This document shows, one piece after another, positions 18,660 to 25,842 of a stretch of DNA of 64,000 nucleotides. Made by a program: the position numbers and the translations under genes. How positions within the stretch are numbered: position 1 is the stretch's first letter; every line of letters begins with the position of its first letter. The stretch comes from Streptomyces smaragdinus. GTDB taxonomy: Bacteria; Actinomycetota; Actinomycetes; Streptomycetales; Streptomycetaceae. The stretch covers positions 100,104 to 164,103 of the forward strand of contig NZ_WEGJ01000012.1 of the NCBI RefSeq assembly GCF_009604385.1, given 5' to 3'. The notes beneath the pieces were generated by a model. It had not been told where the DNA came from. It saw nothing but the letters and a program-made list of their open reading frames with translations, and made no database searches.

Positions 18660-20003
18660 TCATGCGGTCGCCCCCGCGTCCGCCCACAGCGTCGACTTGT
18701 TGTGGTCGAAGGGGCAGCCCTTGCCCGTGACGTGGGCCTCGTACTCGGCGCGGAAGTGCTTCACCGAGGAGAAGATCGGGGCCGCGGCGCCGTCGCCGAG
18801 GGCGCAGAAGGCCTTGCCGTTGATGTTGTCCGCGATGTCCGTGATCTTGTCGATGTCGGACATCGACGCCTTCCCGGCCTCGAAGTCCCGCATCAGCTGG
18901 ACCAGCCAGTACGTGCCCTCACGGCACGGCGTGCACTTGCCGCAGGACTCGTGGGCGTAGAACTCCGTCCACCGGGTCACCGCCCGCACCACGCACGTCG
19001 TCTCGTCGAAGCACTGCAGCGCCTTCGTGCCGAGCATGGAGCCCGCCGCGCCGACGCCCTCGTAGTCCAGCGGGACGTCCAGGTGCTCGTCGGTGAACAG
19101 CGGCGTCGACGACCCGCCCGGCGTCCAGAACTTCAGCCGGTGCCCGGGCCGCATCCCGCCGCCCATGGCGAGGAGCTGGCGCAGGGTGATGCCCAGCGGA
19201 GCCTCGTACTGGCCGGGGTTGGCGACATGGCCGCTCAGCGAGTAGAGCGTGAAGCCCGGGGACTTCTCCGACCCCATCGACTTGAACCAGTCCTTGCCCC
19301 GGTGCATGATCGCCGGCACCGACGCGATGGACTCGACGTTGTTCACCACGGTCGGGCACGCGTACAGACCCTCGACCGCCGGGAACGGCGGCCGCAGCCG
19401 CGGCTGGCCGCGCCGGCCCTCGAGGGAGTCGAGCAGCGCCGTCTCCTCGCCGCAGATGTACGCGCCCGCGCCCGCGTGCACGGTCAGCTCCAGGTCGAAG
19501 CCGGAGCCCTGCACGTTCTTGCCGAGGTACCCGGCCGCGTACGCCTCGCGCACGGCCTCGTGCAGCCGGCGCAGTACGGGGACGACCTCGCCGCGCAGAT
19601 AGATGAACGCGTGGTTGGAGCGGATCGCGTGGCACGCGATCACGATGCCCTCGATGAGCGAGTGCGGGTTGGCGAAGAGGAGCGGGATGTCCTTGCAGGT
19701 CCCCGGCTCCGACTCGTCGGCGTTGACGACGAGGTAGTGCGGCTTGCCGTCGCCCTGCGGGATGAACTGCCATTTCATCCCGGTGGGGAAGCCGGCGCCG
19801 CCGCGCCCGCGCAGACCGGAGTCCTTGACGTACGCGATGACGTCGTCCGGCGGCATCGCGAGGGCCTTCTTCAGGCCCTGGTAGCCGTCGTGGCGCAGAT
19901 ACGTCGACAGGGTCCACGACTCGGGCTCGTCCCAGAACGCGGAGAGGACCGGTGCGAGCAGCTTGTCCGGGCTGGTCTCGGGGATGTCCGTGGTCACCGA
20001 CAT
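18660..20003 (-). CDS. nuoF: NADH-quinone oxidoreductase subunit F (NADH/FMN subunit)
   Basis: A 447-residue subunit that takes hydride from NADH onto FMN and passes electrons to cluster N3. NADH-binding GRGGAGFPTGMKW, the FMN region GAGAYICGEETALLDSLEG and the 4Fe-4S motif ESCGKCTPCREG are present. ATG 20003 shares one base with the nuoE stop (TGATG). The C-terminal residues CPFDHNKSTLWADAGATA are a short extension seen in actinobacterial proteins. Confidence 0.95.
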   Translation of the reverse strand: MSVTTDIPETSPDKLLAPVLSAFWDEPESWTLSTYLRHDGYQGLKKALAMPPDDVIAYVKDSGLRGRGGAGFPTGMKWQFIPQGDGKPHYLVVNADESEPGTCKDIPLLFANPHSLIEGIVIACHAIRSNHAFIYLRGEVVPVLRRLHEAVREAYAAGYLGKNVQGSGFDLELTVHAGAGAYICGEETALLDSLEGRRGQPRLRPPFPAVEGLYACPTVVNNVESIASVPAIMHRGKDWFKSMGSEKSPGFTLYSLSGHVANPGQYEAPLGITLRQLLAMGGGMRPGHRLKFWTPGGSSTPLFTDEHLDVPLDYEGVGAAGSMLGTKALQCFDETTCVVRAVTRWTEFYAHESCGKCTPCREGTYWLVQLMRDFEAGKASMSDIDKITDIADNINGKAFCALGDGAAAPIFSSVKHFRAEYEAHVTGKGCPFDHNKSTLWADAGATA

Positions 20004-20737
20004 CACTCCCCCTCCGTTTCGGCGGCGGACGAACGGGGCGAGACGACCTTCCCGGTCCCGCCCTTGGCGAGCTTCAGCCCGGTCAGCGAGGCCGGGCCCG
20101 CGCCGCCGCTCTCGGCGACCGCGCCCTCGCGCTGGTCGGGGAAGCCGGCCAGTATCCGCGAGGTCTCCTTGAACGTGCACAGCCGGGCGCCGCGGGTGGG
20201 CGCCACCTCGGCGCCGGCCCGCAGGTCGTCGACGAGCTTCTTCGCGGACTCGATGGTCTGGTTGTCAAAGAACTCCCAGTTGACCATCACCACCGGGGCG
20301 TAGTCGCAGGCCGCGTTGCACTCGATGTGCTCCACGCTGACCTTGCCGTCGTCGGTGGTCTCCCCGTTGCCGACGCCCAGGTGCTCCTGCAGCGCCTCGA
20401 AGATGGCGTCGCCGCCCATCACCGCGCAGAGCGTGTTCGTACAGACGCCGACCTGGTAGTCGCCGCCGTTCTTCCGCCGGTACATGGAGTAGAAGGTGGC
20501 GACGGCCGTGACCTCGGCCGTGGTCAGCTCCAGCAGGTCGGCGCAGAACCGCACGCCGGTGCGGGTGACGTAGCCCTCCTCCGACTGCACCAGGTGCAGC
20601 AGCGGCAGCAGCGCGGAGCGGCTGCCGGGGTAGCGCGCGATGACCTCGCGGGCGTCGGCCTCCAGCCGGGCGCGCACCTCGGCGGGGTAGTCGGGGGCGG
20701 GCAGCTGGGGCATCCCCAGACTGACTTCGGCTGTCAT
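20003..20737 (-). CDS. nuoE: NADH-quinone oxidoreductase subunit E
   Basis: A thioredoxin-like 2Fe-2S subunit that binds NuoF and holds cluster N1a. Cysteines are in GVCTNTLCAVMGG and HIECNAACDYAP, the four-cysteine pattern of the 24-kDa family. At 244 residues it is longer than the ~165-residue E. coli protein; the extra C-terminal ~60 residues (after RLCTFKETSRILAGF) are low-complexity. ATG 20737 overlaps the nuoD stop by 4 bases. Confidence 0.94.
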   Translation of the reverse strand: MTAEVSLGMPQLPAPDYPAEVRARLEADAREVIARYPGSRSALLPLLHLVQSEEGYVTRTGVRFCADLLELTTAEVTAVATFYSMYRRKNGGDYQVGVCTNTLCAVMGGDAIFEALQEHLGVGNGETTDDGKVSVEHIECNAACDYAPVVMVNWEFFDNQTIESAKKLVDDLRAGAEVAPTRGARLCTFKETSRILAGFPDQREGAVAESGGAGPASLTGLKLAKGGTGKVVSPRSSAAETEGE

Positions 20738-22062
20738 CGGTCGACGCCTCCCATCACGGGGTCGATGGACGCCACCGCGACGATCACGTCGGCGACCTGG
20801 CCGCCCTCGCACATCGCCGCCATGGCCTGCAGGTTGGTGAAGGAGGGGTCGCGGAAGTGGACCCGGTACGGGCGGGTGCCGCCGTCGGAGACGACGTGCA
20901 CGCCGAGCTCGCCCTTGGGCGATTCGACGGCCGCGTAGGCCTGGCCGGGCGGGACCCGGAAGCCCTCGGTCACCAGCTTGAAGTGGTGGATCAGGGCTTC
21001 CATCGAGGTGCCCATGATGTTCTTGATGTGGTCCAGCGAGTTGCCGAGCCCGTCCGGGCCGAGCGCGAGCTGCGCGGGCCAGGCGATCTTCTTGTCGCCG
21101 ACCATGACCGGGCCGGGCTCGAGCCGGTCCAGCACCTGCTCGACGATGCGCAGCGACTGGCGCATCTCCTCCAGCCGGATCAGGTACCGGCCGTAGGAGT
21201 CGCAGGTGTCGGTGGTCGGGACCTCGAAGTCGAAGGTCTCGTAGCCGCAGTACGGGTCGGACTTGCGCAGGTCGTGGGGCAGGCCGGCGGAGCGCAGGAT
21301 CGGGCCGGTGGCGCCGGTGGCGAGGCAGCCGGCCAGGTCGAGGTAGCCGATGTCCTGCATCCGGGCCTTGAAGACCGGGTTGCCGGTGGCGAGCTGGTCG
21401 TACTCCACCAGGTTCTTGCGGAGCGTCTTGACCGTCTCGCGGATCTTGTCGACGGCGCCCGGGGGCAGGTCCTGGGCGAGGCCGCCGGGGCGGATGTACG
21501 CGTGGTTCATCCGCAGGCCGGTGATCAGCTCGTACAGGTCGAGGATCAGCTCGCGGTCGCGGAAGCCGTAGATCATGATGGTCGTCGCGCCGAGCTCCAT
21601 CCCGCCGGTGGCGATGCACACCAGGTGGGAGGAGAGGCGGTTGAGCTCCATCAGCAGCACGCGGATGAGCGTGGCGCGCTCCGGGACGTCGTCCTCGATG
21701 CCGAGCAGGCGCTCGACGCCGAGGCAGTAGCCGGTCTCGTTGAAGAAGGACGTGAGGTAGTCCATCCGCGTCACGAACGTGGTGCCCTGCGTCCACGTGC
21801 GGTACTCGAGGTTCTTCTCGATGCCGGTGTGCAGATAGCCGATGCCGCAGCGGGCCTCGGTCACGGTCTCGCCGTCGATCTCCAGGATGAGCCGCAGCAC
21901 GCCGTGCGTGGACGGGTGCTGGGGGCCCATGTTGACGACGATGCGCTCGTCGTCGGCCTTTCGGTCGGCGGCGGCCTGGACGACCTCGTCCCAGTCGCCG
22001 CCGGTGACGGTGTAGACCTTGCCCTCGGTGGTGTCCCGGTGGGGGGCGTGTGAGGTGCTCAT
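20734..22062 (-). CDS. nuoD: NADH-quinone oxidoreductase subunit D
   Basis: A 442-residue 49-kDa-type subunit at the quinone site. It has VVNMGPQHPSTHGVLRL with the histidine and tyrosine-region landmarks of the site, GIGYLHTGIEKNLEYRTW, and the C-terminal DPVMGGVDR. The fold derives from NiFe hydrogenase but lacks the metal-binding cysteines, as in all complex I. ATG 22062 shares a base with the nuoC stop (TGATG). Confidence 0.95.
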   Translation of the reverse strand: MSTSHAPHRDTTEGKVYTVTGGDWDEVVQAAADRKADDERIVVNMGPQHPSTHGVLRLILEIDGETVTEARCGIGYLHTGIEKNLEYRTWTQGTTFVTRMDYLTSFFNETGYCLGVERLLGIEDDVPERATLIRVLLMELNRLSSHLVCIATGGMELGATTIMIYGFRDRELILDLYELITGLRMNHAYIRPGGLAQDLPPGAVDKIRETVKTLRKNLVEYDQLATGNPVFKARMQDIGYLDLAGCLATGATGPILRSAGLPHDLRKSDPYCGYETFDFEVPTTDTCDSYGRYLIRLEEMRQSLRIVEQVLDRLEPGPVMVGDKKIAWPAQLALGPDGLGNSLDHIKNIMGTSMEALIHHFKLVTEGFRVPPGQAYAAVESPKGELGVHVVSDGGTRPYRVHFRDPSFTNLQAMAAMCEGGQVADVIVAVASIDPVMGGVDR

Positions 22063-22799
22063 CAGCTGTACGACCTCCGCTGGTCGGGCGCCGGGATCTG
22101 GGCGCCCTTGTACTCGACGGGGATGCCGCCGAGCGGGTAGTCCTTGCGCTGGGGGTGGCCCTGCCAGTCGTCCGGCATCATGATCCGGGTCAGCGCGGGG
22201 TGGCCGTCGAAGACGATGCCGAAGAAGTCGTACGTCTCGCGCTCGTGCCAGTCGTTCGTCGGATAGACGGAGACGATCGACGGGATGTGCGGGTCGGCGT
22301 CGGGCGTGCTCACCTCGAGGCGGATCAGCCGGGTGTGGGTGATCGAGCGCAGGTGGTAGACGGCGTGCAGTTCGCGGCCCTTGTCGTGGGGGAAGTGCAC
22401 GCCGCTGACGCCGGTGCACAGCTCGAAGCGCAGGGCCGGGTCGTCGCGGAGGGTCTTCGCGACCTCGGGAAGGAATTCACGTTCGATGTGGAACGTGAGC
22501 TCGCCGCGGTCGACGACCGTCTTGGCGATCACGTTCTCCGGGACGAGGCCCTTCTCCTCCAGGGCGCCCTCCAGCTCGTCGGCGACCTCGTCGAACCAGC
22601 CGCCGTACGGGCGGGCCGAGGCGCCGGGGAGGCGGACGGACCGGACGAGGCCGCCGTAGCCGGAGGTGTCGCCGCCGTTGTTGGCGCCGAACATACCGCG
22701 CTGGACACGGATCTCCTCGCCGGCGTCGCCGCGCTGGCCGGGGAGGTTCTGCGCGGAGAGGTCCTTCTCGGGGTTCACCCCGTTCGCTGCGTCGCTCAC
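22062..22799 (-). CDS. nuoC: NADH-quinone oxidoreductase subunit C
   Basis: A 245-residue 30-kDa-type subunit. The conserved C-terminal region is clear: VYPTNDWHERETYDFFGIVF, RIMMPDDWQGHPQRKDYPL. The first ~60 residues (to GGLVRSVRLPGASARPYGGW) are a low-complexity extension not present in short homologues. GTG 22799 overlaps the nuoB stop by 4 bases (GTGA); it is separate from nuoD, unlike the fused E. coli nuoCD. Confidence 0.94.
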   Translation of the reverse strand: MSDAANGVNPEKDLSAQNLPGQRGDAGEEIRVQRGMFGANNGGDTSGYGGLVRSVRLPGASARPYGGWFDEVADELEGALEEKGLVPENVIAKTVVDRGELTFHIEREFLPEVAKTLRDDPALRFELCTGVSGVHFPHDKGRELHAVYHLRSITHTRLIRLEVSTPDADPHIPSIVSVYPTNDWHERETYDFFGIVFDGHPALTRIMMPDDWQGHPQRKDYPLGGIPVEYKGAQIPAPDQRRSYS

Positions 22800-23350
22800 C
22801 GCAGGAGCCCCTTCATCTCGATCGTCGGCAGCGCCTTGCGGGCCGCCTCCTCCGCCTCGCGGGCGGCCTCCTCGCGGTTCACGCCGAGCTTCTCGTGCTG
22901 GATCTTCTCGTGGAGCTTGAGGATCGCGTCCAGCAGCATCTCGGGGCGCGGCGGGCAGCCGGGCAGATAGATGTCGACCGGGACGATGTGGTCGACGCCC
23001 TGGACGATCGCGTAGTTGTTGAACATGCCGCCCGAGGAGGCGCACACGCCCATGGAGATGACCCACTTGGGGTTCGGCATCTGGTCGTAGACCTGCCGCA
23101 GCACCGGCGCCATCTTCTGGCTCACCCGGCCGGCGACGATCATGAGGTCGGCCTGGCGGGGTGAGCCGCGGAAGACCTCCATGCCGAAACGCGCCAGGTC
23201 GTAGCGGCCGGCGCCGGTGGTCATCATCTCGATGGCGCAGCAGGCCAGGCCGAACGTCGCCGGGAAGACCGACGCCTTGCGCACCCAGCCCGCGGCCTGC
23301 TCGACGGTGGTCAGCAGAAAGCCGCTGGGGAGTTTCTCTTCGATACCCAT
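22796..23350 (-). CDS. nuoB: NADH-quinone oxidoreductase subunit B
   Basis: A 184-residue subunit that binds the terminal cluster N2. The tandem cysteines (GLACCAIEMM), the third cysteine (MGVCASSGGMFNNY) and the fourth (VDIYLPGCPPRPE) are all present. The C-terminal ~25 residues are a charged helix. The ATG start follows nuoA by 17 bases; the stop overlaps nuoC. Confidence 0.95.
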   Translation of the reverse strand: MGIEEKLPSGFLLTTVEQAAGWVRKASVFPATFGLACCAIEMMTTGAGRYDLARFGMEVFRGSPRQADLMIVAGRVSQKMAPVLRQVYDQMPNPKWVISMGVCASSGGMFNNYAIVQGVDHIVPVDIYLPGCPPRPEMLLDAILKLHEKIQHEKLGVNREEAAREAEEAARKALPTIEMKGLLR

Positions 23351-23367
23351 GACGTGTCCCTAGCCCC

Positions 23368-23727
23368 CTAGTCCCATTCCAGGCCGCCGCGCCGCCATAC
23401 GTAGGCGTAGGCGACGAAGACCGTCAGCACGAAGAGCAGCATCTCGACGAGCCCGAACAGCCCGAGCGAGTCGAAGGACACGGCCCAGGGATAGAGGAAG
23501 ACGATCTCGATGTCGAAGACGATGAAGAGCATCGCCGTCAGGTAGTACTTGACCGGGAACCGGCCGCCGCCCGCGGGCTGCGGCGTCGGCTCGATGCCGC
23601 ACTCGTACGCGTCGAGCTTCGCCCGGTTGTATCTCTTGGGGCCGATGATCGCGGCCATGACCACGGAGAAAACCGCGAACGCTGCCGCGATGCCCCCCAG
23701 CACGAGGATCGGTGTGTAGGCGTTCAC
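23368..23727 (-). CDS. nuoA: NADH-quinone oxidoreductase subunit A (first gene of nuo operon)
   Basis: A 119-residue three-helix membrane subunit. The loop YECGIEPTPQPAGGGRFPVK and the helices LTAMLFIVFDIEIVFLYPWA and FGLVEMLLFVLTVFVAYAYV match the family; the loop cysteine is the redox-sensitive one of the quinone site region. The GTG at 23727 has AAGGAG about 9 bases upstream. It heads the fourteen-gene operon read leftward to 7851; the Rex and Crp-type boxes lie 100-200 bases upstream. Confidence 0.95.
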   Translation of the reverse strand: MNAYTPILVLGGIAAAFAVFSVVMAAIIGPKRYNRAKLDAYECGIEPTPQPAGGGRFPVKYYLTAMLFIVFDIEIVFLYPWAVSFDSLGLFGLVEMLLFVLTVFVAYAYVWRRGGLEWD

Positions 23728-23828
23728 CGTTGCCTCGCTCCTTTCAGTCGACGTGACTGCTTATTCGGCCTTGCGCGCAGGTGCGGACCGCCTCCGGTCC
23801 CGGCTCCGTTACCACGAAGATCGTGACC

Positions 23829-23846
23829 ATGTGAGGCAGTTCACAA
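23829..23846. promoter_or_regulatory. Rex operator upstream of nuoA
   Basis: The 18-mer reads ATGTGAGGCAGTTCACAA against the Rex consensus TTGTGAANNNNTTCACAA: 12 of 14 defined bases match and the right half is perfect. Rex is the actinobacterial NADH/NAD+ sensor that represses respiratory operons, and nuoA-N is a known Rex target in Streptomyces coelicolor. The site ends 102 bases before the nuoA start, a position that fits blocking of the nuo promoter. Confidence 0.8.
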
Positions 23847-23880
23847 GCCTGCGTGGGACGCATCCTATGCCTCAGGCCTT

Positions 23881-23894
23881 GTGATCTGCGACAC
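23881..23894. promoter_or_regulatory. Crp-type box 1, upstream of nuoA
   Basis: GTGATCTGCGACAC is an exact match to the Streptomyces Crp pattern GTG(N)6GNCAC. It is part of a 16-base near-repeat with box 2, 33 bases away (about three helical turns). Confidence 0.5.
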
Positions 23895-23913
23895 GGGGGT
23901 GGCCCCAAGGTTT

Positions 23914-23927
23914 GTGATCTTTGACAC
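23914..23927. promoter_or_regulatory. Crp-type box 2, upstream of nuoA
   Basis: GTGATCTTTGACAC is also an exact GTG(N)6GNCAC match; with two preceding T bases it repeats box 1 (TTGTGATCTNNGACAC) on the same face of the helix. Confidence 0.5.
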
Positions 23928-24235
23928 CCGGCGGATGATCATCTTTGCGGACACCGCGGGCGATCTTGCGGCAAGCTTCCCGTTGATCACCATCCGTGAT
24001 ATTCGATGGCGTTGCCGCAGGTCGGAGGGGTGATAATCGGCCCTGCTCCTATCAAGGCACGAGGGGTTTGCGCAAATTCGCGATGGACGCCGGGACCATG
24101 TAAGCGCCGTGCGCACCGCTTGCGGGAGGCGTCGACCGGACCCGATCACGGGGCCGGTCGGCGGCCCCTCGCGGCGGGCTCCGGAGACGTCCGGACGGAC
24201 CGATCACCCATGTCGGACATGCGGGATACGTGATC

Positions 24236-24249
24236 GTGAACTGCGCCAC
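24236..24249. promoter_or_regulatory. Crp-type box 3, upstream of NlpC/P60 gene
   Basis: GTGAACTGCGCCAC fits GTG(N)6GNCAC exactly and lies ~250 bases upstream of the hydrolase start. It is flanked on both sides by GTGATC. Streptomyces Crp acts in spore germination, where wall hydrolases are needed, so the placement makes sense; binding is inferred only. Confidence 0.45.
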
Positions 24250-24379
24250 AAGTGATCACCCGTCAACGGCCGCCGGGGGGCTCGGGCTTGAACTCCACCC
24301 GGGCTTGGGCTAGTCCCGGCGCGTGGCCGAATCGGGGCGTAAAGCCCGTGCGTACACAAGGTGTCGGCGAAACGATCAA

Positions 24380-24415
24380 GGGACGTTCGTCCCCCGGATT
24401 CGGGCCGTTAGGCCC
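24380..24415 (+). promoter_or_regulatory. Two hairpins in the long leader of the NlpC/P60 gene
   Basis: A perfect 14-base palindrome (GGGACGTTCGTCCC, 24380-24393) is followed by GGGCC-GTTA-GGCCC (24402-24415). Both lie in the ~250-base untranslated region before the ATG at 24498, which has no strong Shine-Dalgarno match. A structured regulatory leader is possible; no known riboswitch core was recognised. Confidence 0.4.
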
Positions 24416-24497
24416 AATTCGCGTCGCGTACGCGTCAAAAGTGAGCCATTCCACGGTGTTTGAAAGTGCCCCTTTGTCCCTGGTAGCAACGGACACC

Positions 24498-25307
24498 ATG
24501 CCCCTCAAGCCGCATATAACCAGCCACCGGAAGCCCCGCCGCAGCAGTGGCCCCGTCCGGGTCCTGCGCGCCGGAGTGGCCGGTGGTGCCCTCGCGACAC
24601 TGGTGGCCACCGCCTCCCCCGCCTCGGCCGCCGACGCCGAGTCGCCCGCGGAGGCCACCGCGGAACTGCCCGTACTCCCCTTCGCCGACTCCGACATCGC
24701 CCTCCCCGAGCCCGCCAAGGCCGCCGGGGTCCGCGTCCAGGAGGGCGTCGAGGCCCTGGAACAGAGCGCCCTGCGCACGGCCGTACGCGCCGAGGCCGAC
24801 GAGGCCGGCGCCGCCGCCCTCAAGGCCGCCACCGAGAAGCACGAGGCCGCCGTGGCCCGTGAGGCCGCCCGCAAGGAGGCCGCCGAGCGCGCCGCCGAGG
24901 CCCGCGCCTCCCGCACGGCCACCCGCACCGATCTCGGCACCACCGCCGCCACGGGCAGCGCCGCCACCGTCATCTCCTTCCTCGAGGCCCAGGTCGGCAA
25001 GGCGTACGTGATGGGCGGCACCGGCCCCTCCGCGTACGACTGCTCCGGGCTGACGCAGGCCGCGTTCCGTACGATCGGCGTCTCCCTGCCGCGTACGGCC
25101 GCCGAGCAGTCCACGGCCGGCACCCAGATCCCCGTCTCCCAGGTCCGCGCCGGCGACCTCGTCTTCTGGGGCGGCGTCGGCTCGGCGTACCACGTCGCGG
25201 TGTACATCGGCGGCGGTCAGTACCTGGACGCGGCCAACCCGTCCAAGGGCGTCGTCATCCAGCAGATGTCCTACTACATGCCGACCTCGGCGGTCCGCGT
25301 CCTCTGA
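24498..25307 (+). CDS. Secreted NlpC/P60 cell-wall endopeptidase
   Basis: A 269-residue exported peptidoglycan hydrolase. Residues ~1-45 form a Sec signal (basic HRKPRRSS, then ALATLVATASPASA). Residues ~95-150 are an Ala/Glu/Arg-rich coiled coil. The C-terminal ~115 residues are an NlpC/P60 cysteine peptidase: catalytic Cys in YDCSGLTQAAF, His in SAYHVAVYIGGG, third residue after it. These enzymes cut D-Glu-mDAP-type stem peptides. ATG 24498 is used because the signal peptide starts there; the longer open frame upstream is non-coding leader. It is divergent from nuo and may be under Crp control. Confidence 0.88.
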   Translation: MPLKPHITSHRKPRRSSGPVRVLRAGVAGGALATLVATASPASAADAESPAEATAELPVLPFADSDIALPEPAKAAGVRVQEGVEALEQSALRTAVRAEADEAGAAALKAATEKHEAAVAREAARKEAAERAAEARASRTATRTDLGTTAATGSAATVISFLEAQVGKAYVMGGTGPSAYDCSGLTQAAFRTIGVSLPRTAAEQSTAGTQIPVSQVRAGDLVFWGGVGSAYHVAVYIGGGQYLDAANPSKGVVIQQMSYYMPTSAVRVL

Positions 25308-25352
25308 CCGACCGCGCCCCACCCGACCCTTCGATCCCTCAAGTCCCGCCCC

Positions 25353-25412
25353 CAACAAGGTTGTTGATACGGCCTTTTGAGGACATTCTTGATCGTCGGT
25401 ACTGACGTCAGT
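25353..25412 (+). promoter_or_regulatory. Promoter with two palindromes before the WXG/hydrolase cassette
   Basis: A dyad CAACAA-GG-TTGTTG (25353-25366) overlaps a possible -35 (TTGTTG), with CATTCT 17 bases on as a possible -10. A perfect 12-base palindrome ACTGACGTCAGT (25401-25412) follows, just before the ribosome site of the gene at 25435. The arrangement looks like a repressor-controlled promoter; no regulator is encoded next to it. Confidence 0.4.
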
Positions 25413-25434
25413 CTGTCCGGAGGGATTCACGGGG

Positions 25435-25842
25435 ATGTCATTCCACACGGAGTGGGAGCAGTACAAGCAGTCGGCGCGAACGCAGCTCGACAGCCTGCCG
25501 CCGGACGCCGGCGGCGGGCCGTCGGGCGGCACCGGAGGCGATTACAACGTCAAGTGGGAGCCGCTGAAGTACGCGTCGGGCTGCTGCGGCACCTACGCGG
25601 AGGACCTGCGCCCGAAGATAGCGTCGGCCTGCGACGACACGGGCGCGGCGGCCACGGAGCTGGACTCCTGGGAGGTCGGCGGTGTGCTGGCCCAGCTGGA
25701 GGCCGAGTGGCAGCCGGCGCTGGACCGGATGAGACGGCTGATCAGCTCCAACGGCGCGGCGCTGGCGGACACCTCGTCCATCGCCCAGCTCAACGAGCAG
25801 AGCACCGCACAGCTGTTCCAGGGAGCCACCGCGCATGGGTGA
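25435..25842 (+). CDS. WXG100/EspC-like helical protein
   Basis: A 135-residue protein without signal peptide or membrane helix. After a Gly/Pro-rich N-terminus it is predicted to be two long helices (residues ~45-75 and ~78-115), with a W-containing turn (ELDSWEVGGVLAQLEAEW), the general plan of ESX-secreted WXG100/EspC partners; a strict WXG triplet is absent. A GGAGG site precedes the ATG. The stop overlaps the next gene by 8 bases. The likely role is chaperone or secretion partner for the downstream hydrolase, by context only. Confidence 0.5.
   Translation: MSFHTEWEQYKQSARTQLDSLPPDAGGGPSGGTGGDYNVKWEPLKYASGCCGTYAEDLRPKIASACDDTGAAATELDSWEVGGVLAQLEAEWQPALDRMRRLISSNGAALADTSSIAQLNEQSTAQLFQGATAHG

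Larger units (their letters stand above)
23728..24497. promoter_or_regulatory. 770-bp divergent control region between nuoA and the NlpC/P60 gene
   Basis: No credible gene is present: the one open frame of ~94 codons on the minus strand (23865-24149) lacks codon bias and a ribosome site. The half next to nuoA holds a Rex operator and two Crp-type boxes; the half next to the hydrolase holds a third Crp-type box and a leader with strong hairpins. Between ~23970 and 24230 nothing else was recognised. The stretch 23860-24060 is lower in GC than the flanking genes, as expected of a promoter region. Confidence 0.7.

Noticed and set aside
23935..23954. Third copy of the TTGTGATCTNNGACAC repeat
   Set aside because: TGATCATCTTTGCGGACAC needs a two-base insertion to align and does not fit the GTG(N)6GNCAC pattern.
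23865..24149. 94-codon open frame upstream of nuoA
   Set aside because: No codon bias, no ribosome site, overlaps the Rex/Crp region.
24234..24251. Second Rex operator (TCGTGAACTGCGCCACAA)
   Set aside because: Three mismatches to the consensus, two in the right half; the same bases fit the Crp-type pattern better.
24250..24497. c-di-AMP (ydaO-type) riboswitch before the NlpC/P60 gene
   Set aside because: Only a GCCGAATC-like piece is present; the paired conserved cores of the ydaO class were not found, so it is left as an unnamed structured leader.
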